Shown here one piece after another: positions 52,316-59,867 of a stretch of 64,000 nucleotides of DNA (the stretch's first letter is position 1; every line of letters begins with the position of its first letter). The stretch lies in contig JBLWWK010000011.1 of the NCBI GenBank assembly GCA_048267965.1, positions 1 to 64,000 of the forward strand. The letters run 5' to 3'. Origin of the DNA: GCA-2705995 sp048267965 (GTDB lineage: Bacteria; Bacteroidota; Bacteroidia; Flavobacteriales_G; Salibacteraceae). A program made the translations under genes and the position numbers. Below the pieces are notes generated by a model, which saw nothing but the letters and a program-made list of their open reading frames with translations, had not been told where the DNA came from and made no database searches.

Positions 52316-52867
52316 TTATTTAGCAGCTGATTTACCAGCTTTTCTTCTTAGTTGTTCACCTACAAATTTAATTCCCTTGCCTTTGTAAGGTTCAGGTTTT
52401 CTAAGAGATCTTAATTTGGCAGCTACTTGACCTACTAATTGTTTGTCATGTGATTCAAGAGTAACTAAAGGGTTTTTACCTCTTTCAGATACAGCAGTTA
52501 CTGTGATCTCTGGAGCTAAACTCAACACAACATTATGTGAATAACCTAAAGACAACTCTAATTTCTGACCTTGTGCATTAGCTCTATAACCAACACCTAC
52601 TAATTCAAGCTCAATCTTGTAGCCTTCTGAAACACCTACAACCATATTTTGGACGAGTGCTCTGTAAAGTCCATGTTTTGCTTTGTGATCTTTGCTTTCT
52701 GTTGATCTTTCGAAGATAGCCTTACCATCCTCAACTTTACAAGTAATTGCTGGATCTAAATCTTGAACTAATTCTCCTTTAGGTCCTTTTACTTTTACAG
52801 AACTGCCATCTACAGAAATCTCAACTCCTGAAGGTATACTAACTGGATATAAACCAACTCTTGACAT
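52316..52867 (-). CDS. rplF: 50S ribosomal protein L6
   Basis: L6 lies near the GTPase-associated centre. The 183-aa protein starts MSRVGLYPVSIPSGVEISV, which is the usual L6 N-terminus, so I use ATG 52865-52867 and not an in-frame GTG at 52909. That GTG lies inside rpsH. The C-terminal half has GYSHNVVLSLAPEITVTAV and KPEPYKGKGIKFVGEQLRRKAGK. It lies 13 nt after rpsH. Confidence 0.96.
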   Translation of the reverse strand: MSRVGLYPVSIPSGVEISVDGSSVKVKGPKGELVQDLDPAITCKVEDGKAIFERSTESKDHKAKHGLYRALVQNMVVGVSEGYKIELELVGVGYRANAQGQKLELSLGYSHNVVLSLAPEITVTAVSERGKNPLVTLESHDKQLVGQVAAKLRSLRKPEPYKGKGIKFVGEQLRRKAGKSAAK

Positions 52868-52880
52868 CTCTAATTTTCTT

Positions 52881-53279
52881 TTACGATACGTGGCATAAAA
52901 CTTCGCCACCGATATTTAACAAACGAGCTTCTTTATCTGTCATTACACCTCTCGATGTAGAAAGAATAGAAATACCAAGACCATTCAATACCCTTGGAAG
53001 ATTTCCAGCACCAGCATATTTTCTTAAACCTGGTTTAGAAACTCTTTCTAAATTTTTAATTGCTGGCACCTTCGTTTCCGAATCGTACTTTAAAGCAATT
53101 TTTATAACTCCTTGAGGACCTTCTTCGATAAATTTAAAGTTGGTAATGTAACCTTTATCGAACAAAATCTTTGTAATATCCTTCTTTATGTTAGAAGCTG
53201 GTATTTCAACTACACGATGTTTTGCGCTTACAGCATTTCTTAAACGAGTAAGGTAATCTGCTATTGGATCGTTAATCAT
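52881..53279 (-). CDS. rpsH: 30S ribosomal protein S8
   Basis: S8 binds the central domain of 16S rRNA and in E. coli also represses the spc operon. The 132-aa protein has DPIADYLTRLRNAVSAKHRVVEIPASNIKKDI and the ending GISILSTSRGVMTDKEARLLNIGGEVLCHVS. It lies 21 nt after rpsN. Confidence 0.98.
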   Translation of the reverse strand: MINDPIADYLTRLRNAVSAKHRVVEIPASNIKKDITKILFDKGYITNFKFIEEGPQGVIKIALKYDSETKVPAIKNLERVSKPGLRKYAGAGNLPRVLNGLGISILSTSRGVMTDKEARLLNIGGEVLCHVS

Positions 53280-53300
53280 TTCTACGTTCTATTAAAAGGT

Positions 53301-53570
53301 TTACCAGCTTGCTTTTTTTACTCCAGGAATCTGACCTTTAAGAGCTAACTCACGAAAAGTAACTCTAGACAAACCAAATTGTCTCATGTATCCGCGAGGT
53401 CGGCCAGTTAACTTGCAACGATTGTGCTTTCTTACTGGTGAAGAGTTTTTAGGAAGCTTTTGAAGTCCTTCCCAATCTCCTTCTTCTTTTAGGCGCTCAC
53501 GCTTCTCAGCGTACTTTTCTACAAGAGCTTCTCTTTTACGCTCTCTGGCTTTCATTGATTCTTTTGCCAT
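53301..53570 (-). CDS. rpsN: 30S ribosomal protein S14 (zinc-free type)
   Basis: The 89-aa S14 is the longer, zinc-free form: only one Cys (HNRCKLTGRPRGYMRQFGLSRVTFRELALKGQIPGVKKASW) where the short form has four ligands. It lies 3 nt after rplE. Confidence 0.97.
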   Translation of the reverse strand: MAKESMKARERKREALVEKYAEKRERLKEEGDWEGLQKLPKNSSPVRKHNRCKLTGRPRGYMRQFGLSRVTFRELALKGQIPGVKKASW

Positions 53571-53573
53571 GCC

Positions 53574-54122
53574 TTAACTCTTTTTAAATGGTAATCCAAA
53601 TGATTCTAATAATGCAAAACCCTCTTCGTCTGTGTTAGCCGAAGTCACAAAAATAATATCCATTCCTGTGATATTTGGTACCTTATCTATATTGATTTCA
53701 GGAAAAATAATTTGCTCTTTAATTCCAAGAGTATAATTACCTCTACCGTCAAATTTCTTATTAATACCTCTAAAGTCACGAGTTCTTGGTAAAGCTACAG
53801 AGCATAAACGATCTAAGAACTCATACATGTTATCACCTCTTAGAGTAACTTTTGCTCCAATTGGCATTCCCTTTCTTAACTTAAAGTTAGAAACGTCTTT
53901 CTTAGAATAGGTTGCTATTGCCTTTTGACCAGAAATTGCAGTTAGCTCGTTTAAAGCGTTATCGATTAATTTCTTATCAGTTGTAGCAGCACCTACACCT
54001 TGGCTAATTACAATTTTCTGAAGACGTGGCACTTCCATTAAACTCTTATACTGGAAACGCTCCTTTAAAGCTGGAATTAATTCTTCAGCGTATTTAGTTT
54101 TTAATCTTGGTACGTATGACAT
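53574..54122 (-). CDS. rplE: 50S ribosomal protein L5
   Basis: L5 binds 5S rRNA and touches the 30S head. The 182-aa protein has PRLQKIVISQGVGAATTDKKLIDNALNELTAISGQKA and RDFRGINKKFDGRGNYTLGIKEQIIFPEIN. Its ATG shares one base with the rplX stop (54122). Confidence 0.98.
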   Translation of the reverse strand: MSYVPRLKTKYAEELIPALKERFQYKSLMEVPRLQKIVISQGVGAATTDKKLIDNALNELTAISGQKAIATYSKKDVSNFKLRKGMPIGAKVTLRGDNMYEFLDRLCSVALPRTRDFRGINKKFDGRGNYTLGIKEQIIFPEINIDKVPNITGMDIIFVTSANTDEEGFALLESFGLPFKKS

Positions 54123-54439
54123 TATAATTCCTCCCCAGATTTCTTCGAGAATCTAACTTTATCTCCGCTATCGTTTAATTTGCGACCAGTCCTAGAAGCT
54201 GTACCTTTAGTATCTACTACCATAAGGTTAGAAGTATGAATACCAGCCTCTTTTTCTTCGATTCCACCTTGTGGACTTTCTGCTGAAGGTTTCTTGTGAA
54301 TTTTCACTAAGTTTAATCCTTCAACTATCGCTCGATCCTTCTTTTTGAGAATCTCAACAACGCGACCGGTTTTGTTCTTTTCGTTACCAGCAATTACTTT
54401 AACTGTATCGCCTACTTTTATGTGAAATTTCTTGTTCAT
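54122..54439 (-). CDS. rplX: 50S ribosomal protein L24
   Basis: L24 is an early assembly protein. The 105-aa protein has the KOW motif HIKVGDTVKVIAGNEKNKTGRVVEILKKKDRAIVEGLNLV and a typical basic end. It follows rplN by 11 nt. Confidence 0.98.
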   Translation of the reverse strand: MNKKFHIKVGDTVKVIAGNEKNKTGRVVEILKKKDRAIVEGLNLVKIHKKPSAESPQGGIEEKEAGIHTSNLMVVDTKGTASRTGRKLNDSGDKVRFSKKSGEEL

Positions 54440-54450
54440 TTCAACTACTT

Positions 54451-54819
54451 TTAAAGCACTTCAGGTGCTAGTGAAACAATCTTCATAAATTGCTTCTCTC
54501 TTAATTCTCTAGCTACAGGTCCAAAAATACGAGTACCTCTCATCTCACCATTCGCATTAAGCAATACTGCTGCATTATCATCGAAGCGAATGTAAGATCC
54601 ATCAGCTCTACGTATCTCTTTTTTAGTACGTACAACTACTGCTGGGGTAACTTGTCCTTTTTTGATGTTTCCATTAGGAACGGCATTCTTTACCGATACT
54701 ACAATCTTGTCTCCAATTCTTGCATATCTTCTACCTGTTCCACCTAGAACACGAATACAAAGTACTTCCTTTGCACCACTGTTGTCGGCTACTGCTAATC
54801 TACTTTCTTGTTGGATCAT
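54451..54819 (-). CDS. rplN: 50S ribosomal protein L14
   Basis: L14 forms an intersubunit bridge. The 122-aa protein starts MIQQESRLAVADNSGAKEVLCIRVLGG and ends FGPVARELREKQFMKIVSLAPEVL, as in the family. It follows rpsQ by 15 nt. Confidence 0.98.
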   Translation of the reverse strand: MIQQESRLAVADNSGAKEVLCIRVLGGTGRRYARIGDKIVVSVKNAVPNGNIKKGQVTPAVVVRTKKEIRRADGSYIRFDDNAAVLLNANGEMRGTRIFGPVARELREKQFMKIVSLAPEVL

Positions 54820-54834
54820 GACAACTCTATATTA

Positions 54835-55089
54835 TTACTTGGCCTTTTCAAGGATTTCAACCAATCTCCAGTTCTTTCTCTTACTCAATGGACGAGTTTC
54901 CATGATGCGAACAGTATCACCTACTCCACATTCATTTTTTTCGTCATGAGCAACAAACTTTGTCGTCAGCTTAACGAACTTCCCGTATTTCGGGTGCTTC
55001 ACTCTTCGCTCAACTGCAACCGTAATAGATTTCTGCATTCCATTACTTGAAACAACGCCAATTCTTTCTTTACGTAAATTCCTTTGCAT
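54835..55089 (-). CDS. rpsQ: 30S ribosomal protein S17
   Basis: S17 is an OB-fold protein of the 30S body. The 84-aa protein has RKERIGVVSSNGMQKSITVAVERRVKHPKYGKFV and DTVRIMETRPLSKRKNWRLVEI. It lies 4 nt after rpmC. Confidence 0.97.
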   Translation of the reverse strand: MQRNLRKERIGVVSSNGMQKSITVAVERRVKHPKYGKFVKLTTKFVAHDEKNECGVGDTVRIMETRPLSKRKNWRLVEILEKAK

Positions 55090-55093
55090 TTTC

Positions 55094-55294
55094 TTATTTA
55101 TTTTCGTTCAGCTGACGCTTTCTTAATTCTGTGTTTAATCGTGCGATAGTTTTTCTTTTCTGTTTAATCACTAATGGATTTTCCAGTTGAGATACCGTAT
55201 GCGTGATTCGCAATGAAGAAAGTGCTTCAGTTTCGTTACTGATATGCTCTTTCAATTCATCTGTTGTTAATTGTACTATTTCCGCTTGCTTCAT
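55094..55294 (-). CDS. rpmC: 50S ribosomal protein L29
   Basis: The 66-aa L29 is a two-helix protein at the exit tunnel: KQAEIVQLTTDELKEHISNETEALSSLRITHTVSQLENP and the end RLNTELRKRQL. I use ATG 55292-55294; a GTG codon one triplet upstream is not needed. It lies 11 nt after rplP. Confidence 0.95.
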   Translation of the reverse strand: MKQAEIVQLTTDELKEHISNETEALSSLRITHTVSQLENPLVIKQKRKTIARLNTELRKRQLNENK

Positions 55295-55305
55295 CACTTC
55301 AATAT

Positions 55306-55728
55306 TTACTTTCCGGTATAATCTCTACGTACGATAAACTTACATTTCATAGGAAGCTTTTGTGCTCCTAATCTTAAAGCTTCCTGTGCTATTTCCGCAG
55401 GTACACCGTCAACTTCAAATAAGACTCTACCAGGTTTAATTTTAGCTACCCAATGATCTAAGGCACCTTTACCCTTACCCATACGTACTTCAGCAGGTTT
55501 GCTCGTAATAGGCGTATCTGGGAATATTCTAATCCAAACTTGACCTTCACGCTTCATGTATCTGTTGATAGCAATACGCGCAGCTTCAATTTGACGAGAA
55601 GTAATTCTTCCCATCTCAAGACTTTTTATTGCGAAGGAACCGAAAGATATTTGTGTACCTCTTTGAGCTACTCCTTTAATGCGGCCTTTCTGGACTTTTC
55701 TGTGCTTAACTTTCTTAGGTTGTAACAT
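55306..55728 (-). CDS. rplP: 50S ribosomal protein L16
   Basis: L16 helps form the A-site region of the 50S. The 140-aa protein has MLQPKKVKHRKVQKGR, ISFGSFAIKSLEMGRITSRQIEAARIAI and VRMGKGKGALDHWVAKIKPGRVLFEV. It lies 28 nt after rpsC. Confidence 0.98.
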   Translation of the reverse strand: MLQPKKVKHRKVQKGRIKGVAQRGTQISFGSFAIKSLEMGRITSRQIEAARIAINRYMKREGQVWIRIFPDTPITSKPAEVRMGKGKGALDHWVAKIKPGRVLFEVDGVPAEIAQEALRLGAQKLPMKCKFIVRRDYTGK

Positions 55729-55756
55729 CTCTATTCGTTTAACCTCTTTCCTTTAA

Positions 55757-56464
55757 TTATTTTCTTTTTCCTCCACGGAATTTACCGCCTTTTCCGCCTT
55801 TTTGTTGGTTCATACCAACATTAGGAGAAAGATCTCTTTTCCCGTAAACTTCACCTTTACAAATCCATACCTTAATACCAATTCTACCGTATGATAGATG
55901 AGCCTCAGCTATATGGTAATCGATATCTGCTCTAAAAGTGTGAAGTGGAATTCTACCTTCTTTATACGATTCTGTACGAGCCATTTCAGCACCGTTCAGA
56001 CGACCAGAAACTTGAATCTTAATACCTTCCGCACCCATTCTCATCGAAGATGCAATAGCCATCTTTGTCGCTCTTCTGAAAGAGATACGACCTTCCATTT
56101 GTCTAGCAATGCTATCTGCTACCAATTTAGCATCTAGTTCTGGTCTTTTAATTTCAAAGATGTTGATTTGGACTTCCTTCTTGGTAAGCTTCTTAAGCTC
56201 TTCTTTAAGCTTGTCCACTTCCTGACCACCTTTACCAATAATAATACCAGGACGAGAAGTATTAATAGTAACAGTTACTAATTTTAAGGTTCTCTCGATA
56301 ATAATTCTAGAAATACTCGCTTTTTGTAAACGGGCATTCAAATATCTACGAATCTGGTTATCTTCAGCAATCTTATCACCGTAATCATTTCCACCGTACC
56401 AATTACTGTCCCAGCCTCTGATAAAACCTAATCTATTTCCTATCGGATTTGTCTTCTGTCCCAT
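55757..56464 (-). CDS. rpsC: 30S ribosomal protein S3
   Basis: S3 lines the mRNA entrance and has helicase-like activity. The 235-aa protein has the KH domain with INTSRPGIIIGKGGQEVDKLKEEL (GKGG loop) and the C-terminal domain with ISFRRATKMAIASSMRMGAEGIKIQVSGRLNGAEMAR. A Gly/Lys-rich tail ends it. It begins 1 nt after rplV. Confidence 0.98.
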   Translation of the reverse strand: MGQKTNPIGNRLGFIRGWDSNWYGGNDYGDKIAEDNQIRRYLNARLQKASISRIIIERTLKLVTVTINTSRPGIIIGKGGQEVDKLKEELKKLTKKEVQINIFEIKRPELDAKLVADSIARQMEGRISFRRATKMAIASSMRMGAEGIKIQVSGRLNGAEMARTESYKEGRIPLHTFRADIDYHIAEAHLSYGRIGIKVWICKGEVYGKRDLSPNVGMNQQKGGKGGKFRGGKRK

Positions 56465-56465
56465 C

Positions 56466-56873
56466 TTACTTATTCTCTTCTTGGTTTACAGTATCTAATA
56501 CTATGGTTACGTGATTCGAACGTTTACGTATTCTATGCGCACGCCCTTGCGGTGCTGGCTGTATTCTTTTCAACATTCTTGCAGAATCTACAAACACCTC
56601 TTTTACGTATAAACCTGTACCTTCCCAAGTTTCGCCAGATTTTTGTTCGTAGTTAGCAATAGCTGATCTCAATAGCTTTTCCATTCTGATTGAGGCTTCT
56701 TTCTTGCTAAATTGCAATAATGCACTAGCTCGAGAAACTTCTACACCTCTAATCATGTCAGCTACAAGACGCATCTTACGAGGTGAAGTTGGACAGTTGT
56801 TCAACTTCGCGAAGTATTTTGATTTCTTCGCCTCTTTTATTTCTTGAGCACTATTTTGCTTTCTTACTCCCAT
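56466..56873 (-). CDS. rplV: 50S ribosomal protein L22
   Basis: L22 lines the exit tunnel with its beta-hairpin. The 135-aa protein has NNCPTSPRKMRLVADMIRGVEVSRA and the hairpin VFVDSARMLKRIQPAPQGRAHRIRKRSNHVTIVL. It lies 11 nt after rpsS. The tip region keeps the ordinary sequence. Confidence 0.98.
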   Translation of the reverse strand: MGVRKQNSAQEIKEAKKSKYFAKLNNCPTSPRKMRLVADMIRGVEVSRASALLQFSKKEASIRMEKLLRSAIANYEQKSGETWEGTGLYVKEVFVDSARMLKRIQPAPQGRAHRIRKRSNHVTIVLDTVNQEENK

Positions 56874-56884
56874 AACTGCTCAGA

Positions 56885-57166
56885 TTATCTTTTACCTTTA
56901 TCTTTCTTATTCCCACCATGACCTCTGAAGTTACGGGTAGGAGCAAATTCACCTAATTTGTGACCAACCATGTTCTCAGTAACAAAAACTGGAATAAACT
57001 TACTTCCGTTGTGCACTGCTATTGTTAGTCCTACGAACTCAGGAGTAATCATTGAGGCGCGTGACCAAGTCTTGATTACTGACTTCTTTGCTGAAGCCTG
57101 AGCATCATCTACTCTCTTCATTAACTTGTAATGAACAAAAGGGGGTTTCTTTAATGATCTAGCCAT
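56885..57166 (-). CDS. rpsS: 30S ribosomal protein S19
   Basis: S19 is in the 30S head next to S13. The 93-aa protein has ARSLKKPPFVHYKLMKRVDDAQ and VGHKLGEFAPTRNFRGHGG. It lies 7 nt after rplB. Confidence 0.98.
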   Translation of the reverse strand: MARSLKKPPFVHYKLMKRVDDAQASAKKSVIKTWSRASMITPEFVGLTIAVHNGSKFIPVFVTENMVGHKLGEFAPTRNFRGHGGNKKDKGKR

Positions 57167-57173
57167 TTCTCAA

Positions 57174-57998
57174 TTATTTCTTCCTGCGTTCAATAATATA
57201 TCTATTCGACTGCTTCTTTGGTTTCCTCGTTTTCTTTCCTTTAGCTGGAATACCATTACGAGATCTCGGATGTCCACCTGATGAACGACCTTCACCACCA
57301 CCCATTGGGTGATCAACAGGGTTCATAGCAACACCTCTAGTTCTAGGTCTTCTACCTAACCATCTGCTTCTACCAGCTTTACCGCTTACGATAAGAGCAT
57401 GATCTGCATTTCCTACAGAACCAATAGTAGCAACACATGTTTTAAGAATTAAGCGAGTCTCACCACTAGGAAGTTTAATTACTACGTACTTCCCCTCCTT
57501 CGCAGTTAATTGAGCATATGACCCAGCACTTCTTGCTAACTTACCTCCCTGACCAGGACGTAATTCAACATTATGAATGATAGACCCTAAAGGCATATCC
57601 TCTAGGTAAAGAGAATTCCCTAACTCTGGTCTAGCAGATTTACCGGCCATTACCTCTTGGCCAACTTGTAAACCGTTAGGTGCGATTATGTATCTCTTCT
57701 CACCGTCCGTATATTCCACTAATGCAATACGAGCTGATCTATTCGGATCATATTCGATTGAAATTACTTTAGCAGCAATATCTCTTTTATCTCTTGCGAA
57801 ATCAATGATTCTATATCTACGCTTATGACCACCACCTCTATAACGTGTAGTCATTCTTCCTGAATTGTTTCTACCTCCAGATTTTTTAATCGGAGCTAAA
57901 AGACTTTTTTCAGGAGTGCTCTTCGTAATTGTATCAAAGGCACTCAGAATCTTATAACGCTGACCCGGAGTTACCGGTCTAAATTTCCTTACAGCCAT
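57174..57998 (-). CDS. rplB: 50S ribosomal protein L2
   Basis: L2 supports the peptidyl-transferase centre and subunit joining. The 274-aa protein has NNSGRMTTRYRGGGHKRRYRIIDF, the SH3-like core, and the C-terminal AMNPVDHPMGGGEGRSSGGHPRSRNG with the conserved His in VDHP. It lies 5 nt after rplW. Confidence 0.98.
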   Translation of the reverse strand: MAVRKFRPVTPGQRYKILSAFDTITKSTPEKSLLAPIKKSGGRNNSGRMTTRYRGGGHKRRYRIIDFARDKRDIAAKVISIEYDPNRSARIALVEYTDGEKRYIIAPNGLQVGQEVMAGKSARPELGNSLYLEDMPLGSIIHNVELRPGQGGKLARSAGSYAQLTAKEGKYVVIKLPSGETRLILKTCVATIGSVGNADHALIVSGKAGRSRWLGRRPRTRGVAMNPVDHPMGGGEGRSSGGHPRSRNGIPAKGKKTRKPKKQSNRYIIERRKK

Positions 57999-58003
57999 TT
58001 CTT

Positions 58004-58294
58004 TTAAATGTTGCTATAAAAATCAATCATATCACCTTCTTGCAAGGTTACAATTGCCTTTTTATACGCGTTCGTTCTACCATCTATAATTCCTGTTTTG
58101 GTATATCTCAATTTGCGTTTCCCGCCATACACCATGGTGTTCACAGTTTCCACCGTAACATCATAAAAAGACTCTACTGCCTCTTTAATCTGAATCTTAT
58201 TGGCATTTCTATCCACCATGAAAGCATAGCGATTATGCTTTTCGCTTTCACTCGTGATTTTTTCTGTAATAACCGGTTTAATTAAAATGCCCAT
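58004..58294 (-). CDS. rplW: 50S ribosomal protein L23
   Basis: L23 is the docking site for trigger factor and SRP at the tunnel exit. The 96-aa protein has ILIKPVITEKITSESEKHNRYAFMVDRNANKIQIKEAVE and YGGKRKLRYTKTG. It lies 5 nt after rplD. Confidence 0.97.
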   Translation of the reverse strand: MGILIKPVITEKITSESEKHNRYAFMVDRNANKIQIKEAVESFYDVTVETVNTMVYGGKRKLRYTKTGIIDGRTNAYKKAIVTLQEGDMIDFYSNI

Positions 58295-58299
58295 TATCT

Positions 58300-58926
58300 T
58301 TATCTTAATATAGTTTGAATCTTTTCAACAGCGCCTTCACTCATAATTAAGTGATTTGCGTTCATCAGATCGTAAGTGTTTAAATCTGAACCTGTTAAAA
58401 CTTTCACACCCTTCAAATTTCGAGCCGACAAATATACATTTTTATTTGGCTCAGCAAGAACTATTAAAGATTTTTTACCTGTAACCTTTAAATTCTCAAG
58501 AATTTGAAGAATCTCTTTTGTCTTTGGTGCTTCGAAATTAGGTTCTTCTAGTATAGTTATAGCTTCGCTTGAAGCTTTAAGAGCTAGAGCCGATTTTCTT
58601 GCTAGACGCTTTACTTTCTTGTTTAGCTTAAAACCATAATCTCTAGGTTCCGGACCGAAAACTCGTCCACCACCTTTAAACAAAGGTGATTTAATGCTTC
58701 CCGCTCTCGCTGTACCAGTTCCCTTTTGCTTCTTAATTTTTCTTGTACTACCAGCAATATCAGCTCTTTCTTTGGCTTTATGCGTTCCTTGTCTTTGGTT
58801 CGCTAAATACTGCTTTACATCAAGATAAATCGCATGATTATTTGGCTCTATACCAAACACTTCACTGTCGAGCTTAACTTTTCTTGAAGCTGACTTTCCG
58901 TCTACTTTGTATACTGTTAACTCCAT
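58300..58926 (-). CDS. rplD: 50S ribosomal protein L4
   Basis: L4 helps shape the exit tunnel and in E. coli regulates the S10 operon. The 208-aa protein has the tunnel loop GTKAKERADIAGSTRKIKKQKGTGTARAGSIKSPLFKGGGRVFGPEPRDYGFKLNKK (given in short parts) and a C-terminal globular domain. Its first 10 nt overlap rplC. Confidence 0.97.
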   Translation of the reverse strand: MELTVYKVDGKSASRKVKLDSEVFGIEPNNHAIYLDVKQYLANQRQGTHKAKERADIAGSTRKIKKQKGTGTARAGSIKSPLFKGGGRVFGPEPRDYGFKLNKKVKRLARKSALALKASSEAITILEEPNFEAPKTKEILQILENLKVTGKKSLIVLAEPNKNVYLSARNLKGVKVLTGSDLNTYDLMNANHLIMSEGAVEKIQTILR

Positions 58927-59540
58927 TGCTCAATAATTACGTGTGAACCATTTGCACCAGGTACAGATCCCTTTACAAGGATTAAGTTTTTGTCTGCTAC
59001 AATTTTCACTAATTCTAAGTTCTGTGACTTTACTCTCGCTCCACCAGTTCTACCAGCCATGCGCATTCCTTTGAATACACGTGAAGGGTAAGAAGATGCA
59101 CCAATAGACCCAGGTGCTCTTTCTCTGTTGTGCTGACCGTGAGTTCTTTGTCCAACACCACCAAAACCGTGACGTTTTACCACCCCTTGGAAACCTTTTC
59201 CTTTAGAGGTTCCTACAACATCAACAAATGCTCCTTCTTCTAACATTGAGGCATCCAATAGATCCCCTAATTGAACTTCTCGAGAAAATCCTCTGAATTC
59301 AACTAATTTAGTTAAAGGTTCTGTTTTAGCTTTTTTAAAGTGTCCTTTAAGAGCCGCAGATACATTCTTTTCGCTTCTTTTTCCGAAGCCTACTTGAACA
59401 GCTTCATAGCCATCTTTCTCTTGGGATTTTATTTGTGTAACTACACAAGGTCCAGCTTCAATAACAGTACAAGGAATATTCTTCCCTTCCTCATTATATA
59501 CGCTTGTCATCCCGATTTTCTTACCGATAAGTCCTAACAT
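58917..59540 (-). CDS. rplC: 50S ribosomal protein L3
   Basis: L3 is an early assembly protein near the peptidyl-transferase centre. The 207-aa protein has MLGLIGKKIGMTSVYNEEGKNIPCTVIEAGPCVVTQ and GFGGVGQRTHGQHNRERAPGSIGASSYPSRVFKGMRMAGRTGG. It lies 11 nt after rpsJ and overlaps rplD by 10 nt. Confidence 0.98.
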   Translation of the reverse strand: MLGLIGKKIGMTSVYNEEGKNIPCTVIEAGPCVVTQIKSQEKDGYEAVQVGFGKRSEKNVSAALKGHFKKAKTEPLTKLVEFRGFSREVQLGDLLDASMLEEGAFVDVVGTSKGKGFQGVVKRHGFGGVGQRTHGQHNRERAPGSIGASSYPSRVFKGMRMAGRTGGARVKSQNLELVKIVADKNLILVKGSVPGANGSHVIIEQWS

Positions 59541-59551
59541 TGCTTGATCGA

Positions 59552-59857
59552 TTAAACTTTAATTTCTACTTCTACCCCACTAGGTAGTTCTAATCTCATT
59601 AATGCGTCCACAGTTTTTGAAGATGAGCTATAAATATCCATAAGACGTTTATATCCACTCAATTCAAACTGCTCGCGAGATTTTTTATTCACGTGTGGTG
59701 ATCTCAATACAGTAAAGATCTGTTTCTTAGTTGGCAAAGGAATTGGACCATTCACTACTGCACCTGTTGATTTCACCGTTTTTACAATCTTCTCAGCAGA
59801 TTTATCTACTAAATTGTGATCGTAAGATTTTAGTTTTATTCTGATTTTTTGAGCCAT
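59552..59857 (-). CDS. rpsJ: 30S ribosomal protein S10
   Basis: S10 is in the 30S head and doubles as NusE in transcription antitermination. The 101-aa protein has KIRIKLKSYDHNLVDKSAEKIVKTVKSTGAVVNGPIPLPTKK and the conserved end RLELPSGVEVEIKV. It follows fusA directly, 10 nt away; tuf is absent from this position, as is usual in Bacteroidota. Confidence 0.98.
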   Translation of the reverse strand: MAQKIRIKLKSYDHNLVDKSAEKIVKTVKSTGAVVNGPIPLPTKKQIFTVLRSPHVNKKSREQFELSGYKRLMDIYSSSSKTVDALMRLELPSGVEVEIKV

Positions 59858-59867
59858 TCTGATCTAT

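Noticed and set aside
52868..52909. GTG start for rplF that adds 14 residues
   Set aside because: L6 proteins begin with MSRVGLYPV-type sequence, and the GTG lies inside rpsH.
59541..59867. Missing tuf gene between fusA and rpsJ as an anomaly
   Set aside because: Absence of tuf from this position is normal in Bacteroidota ribosomal operons.
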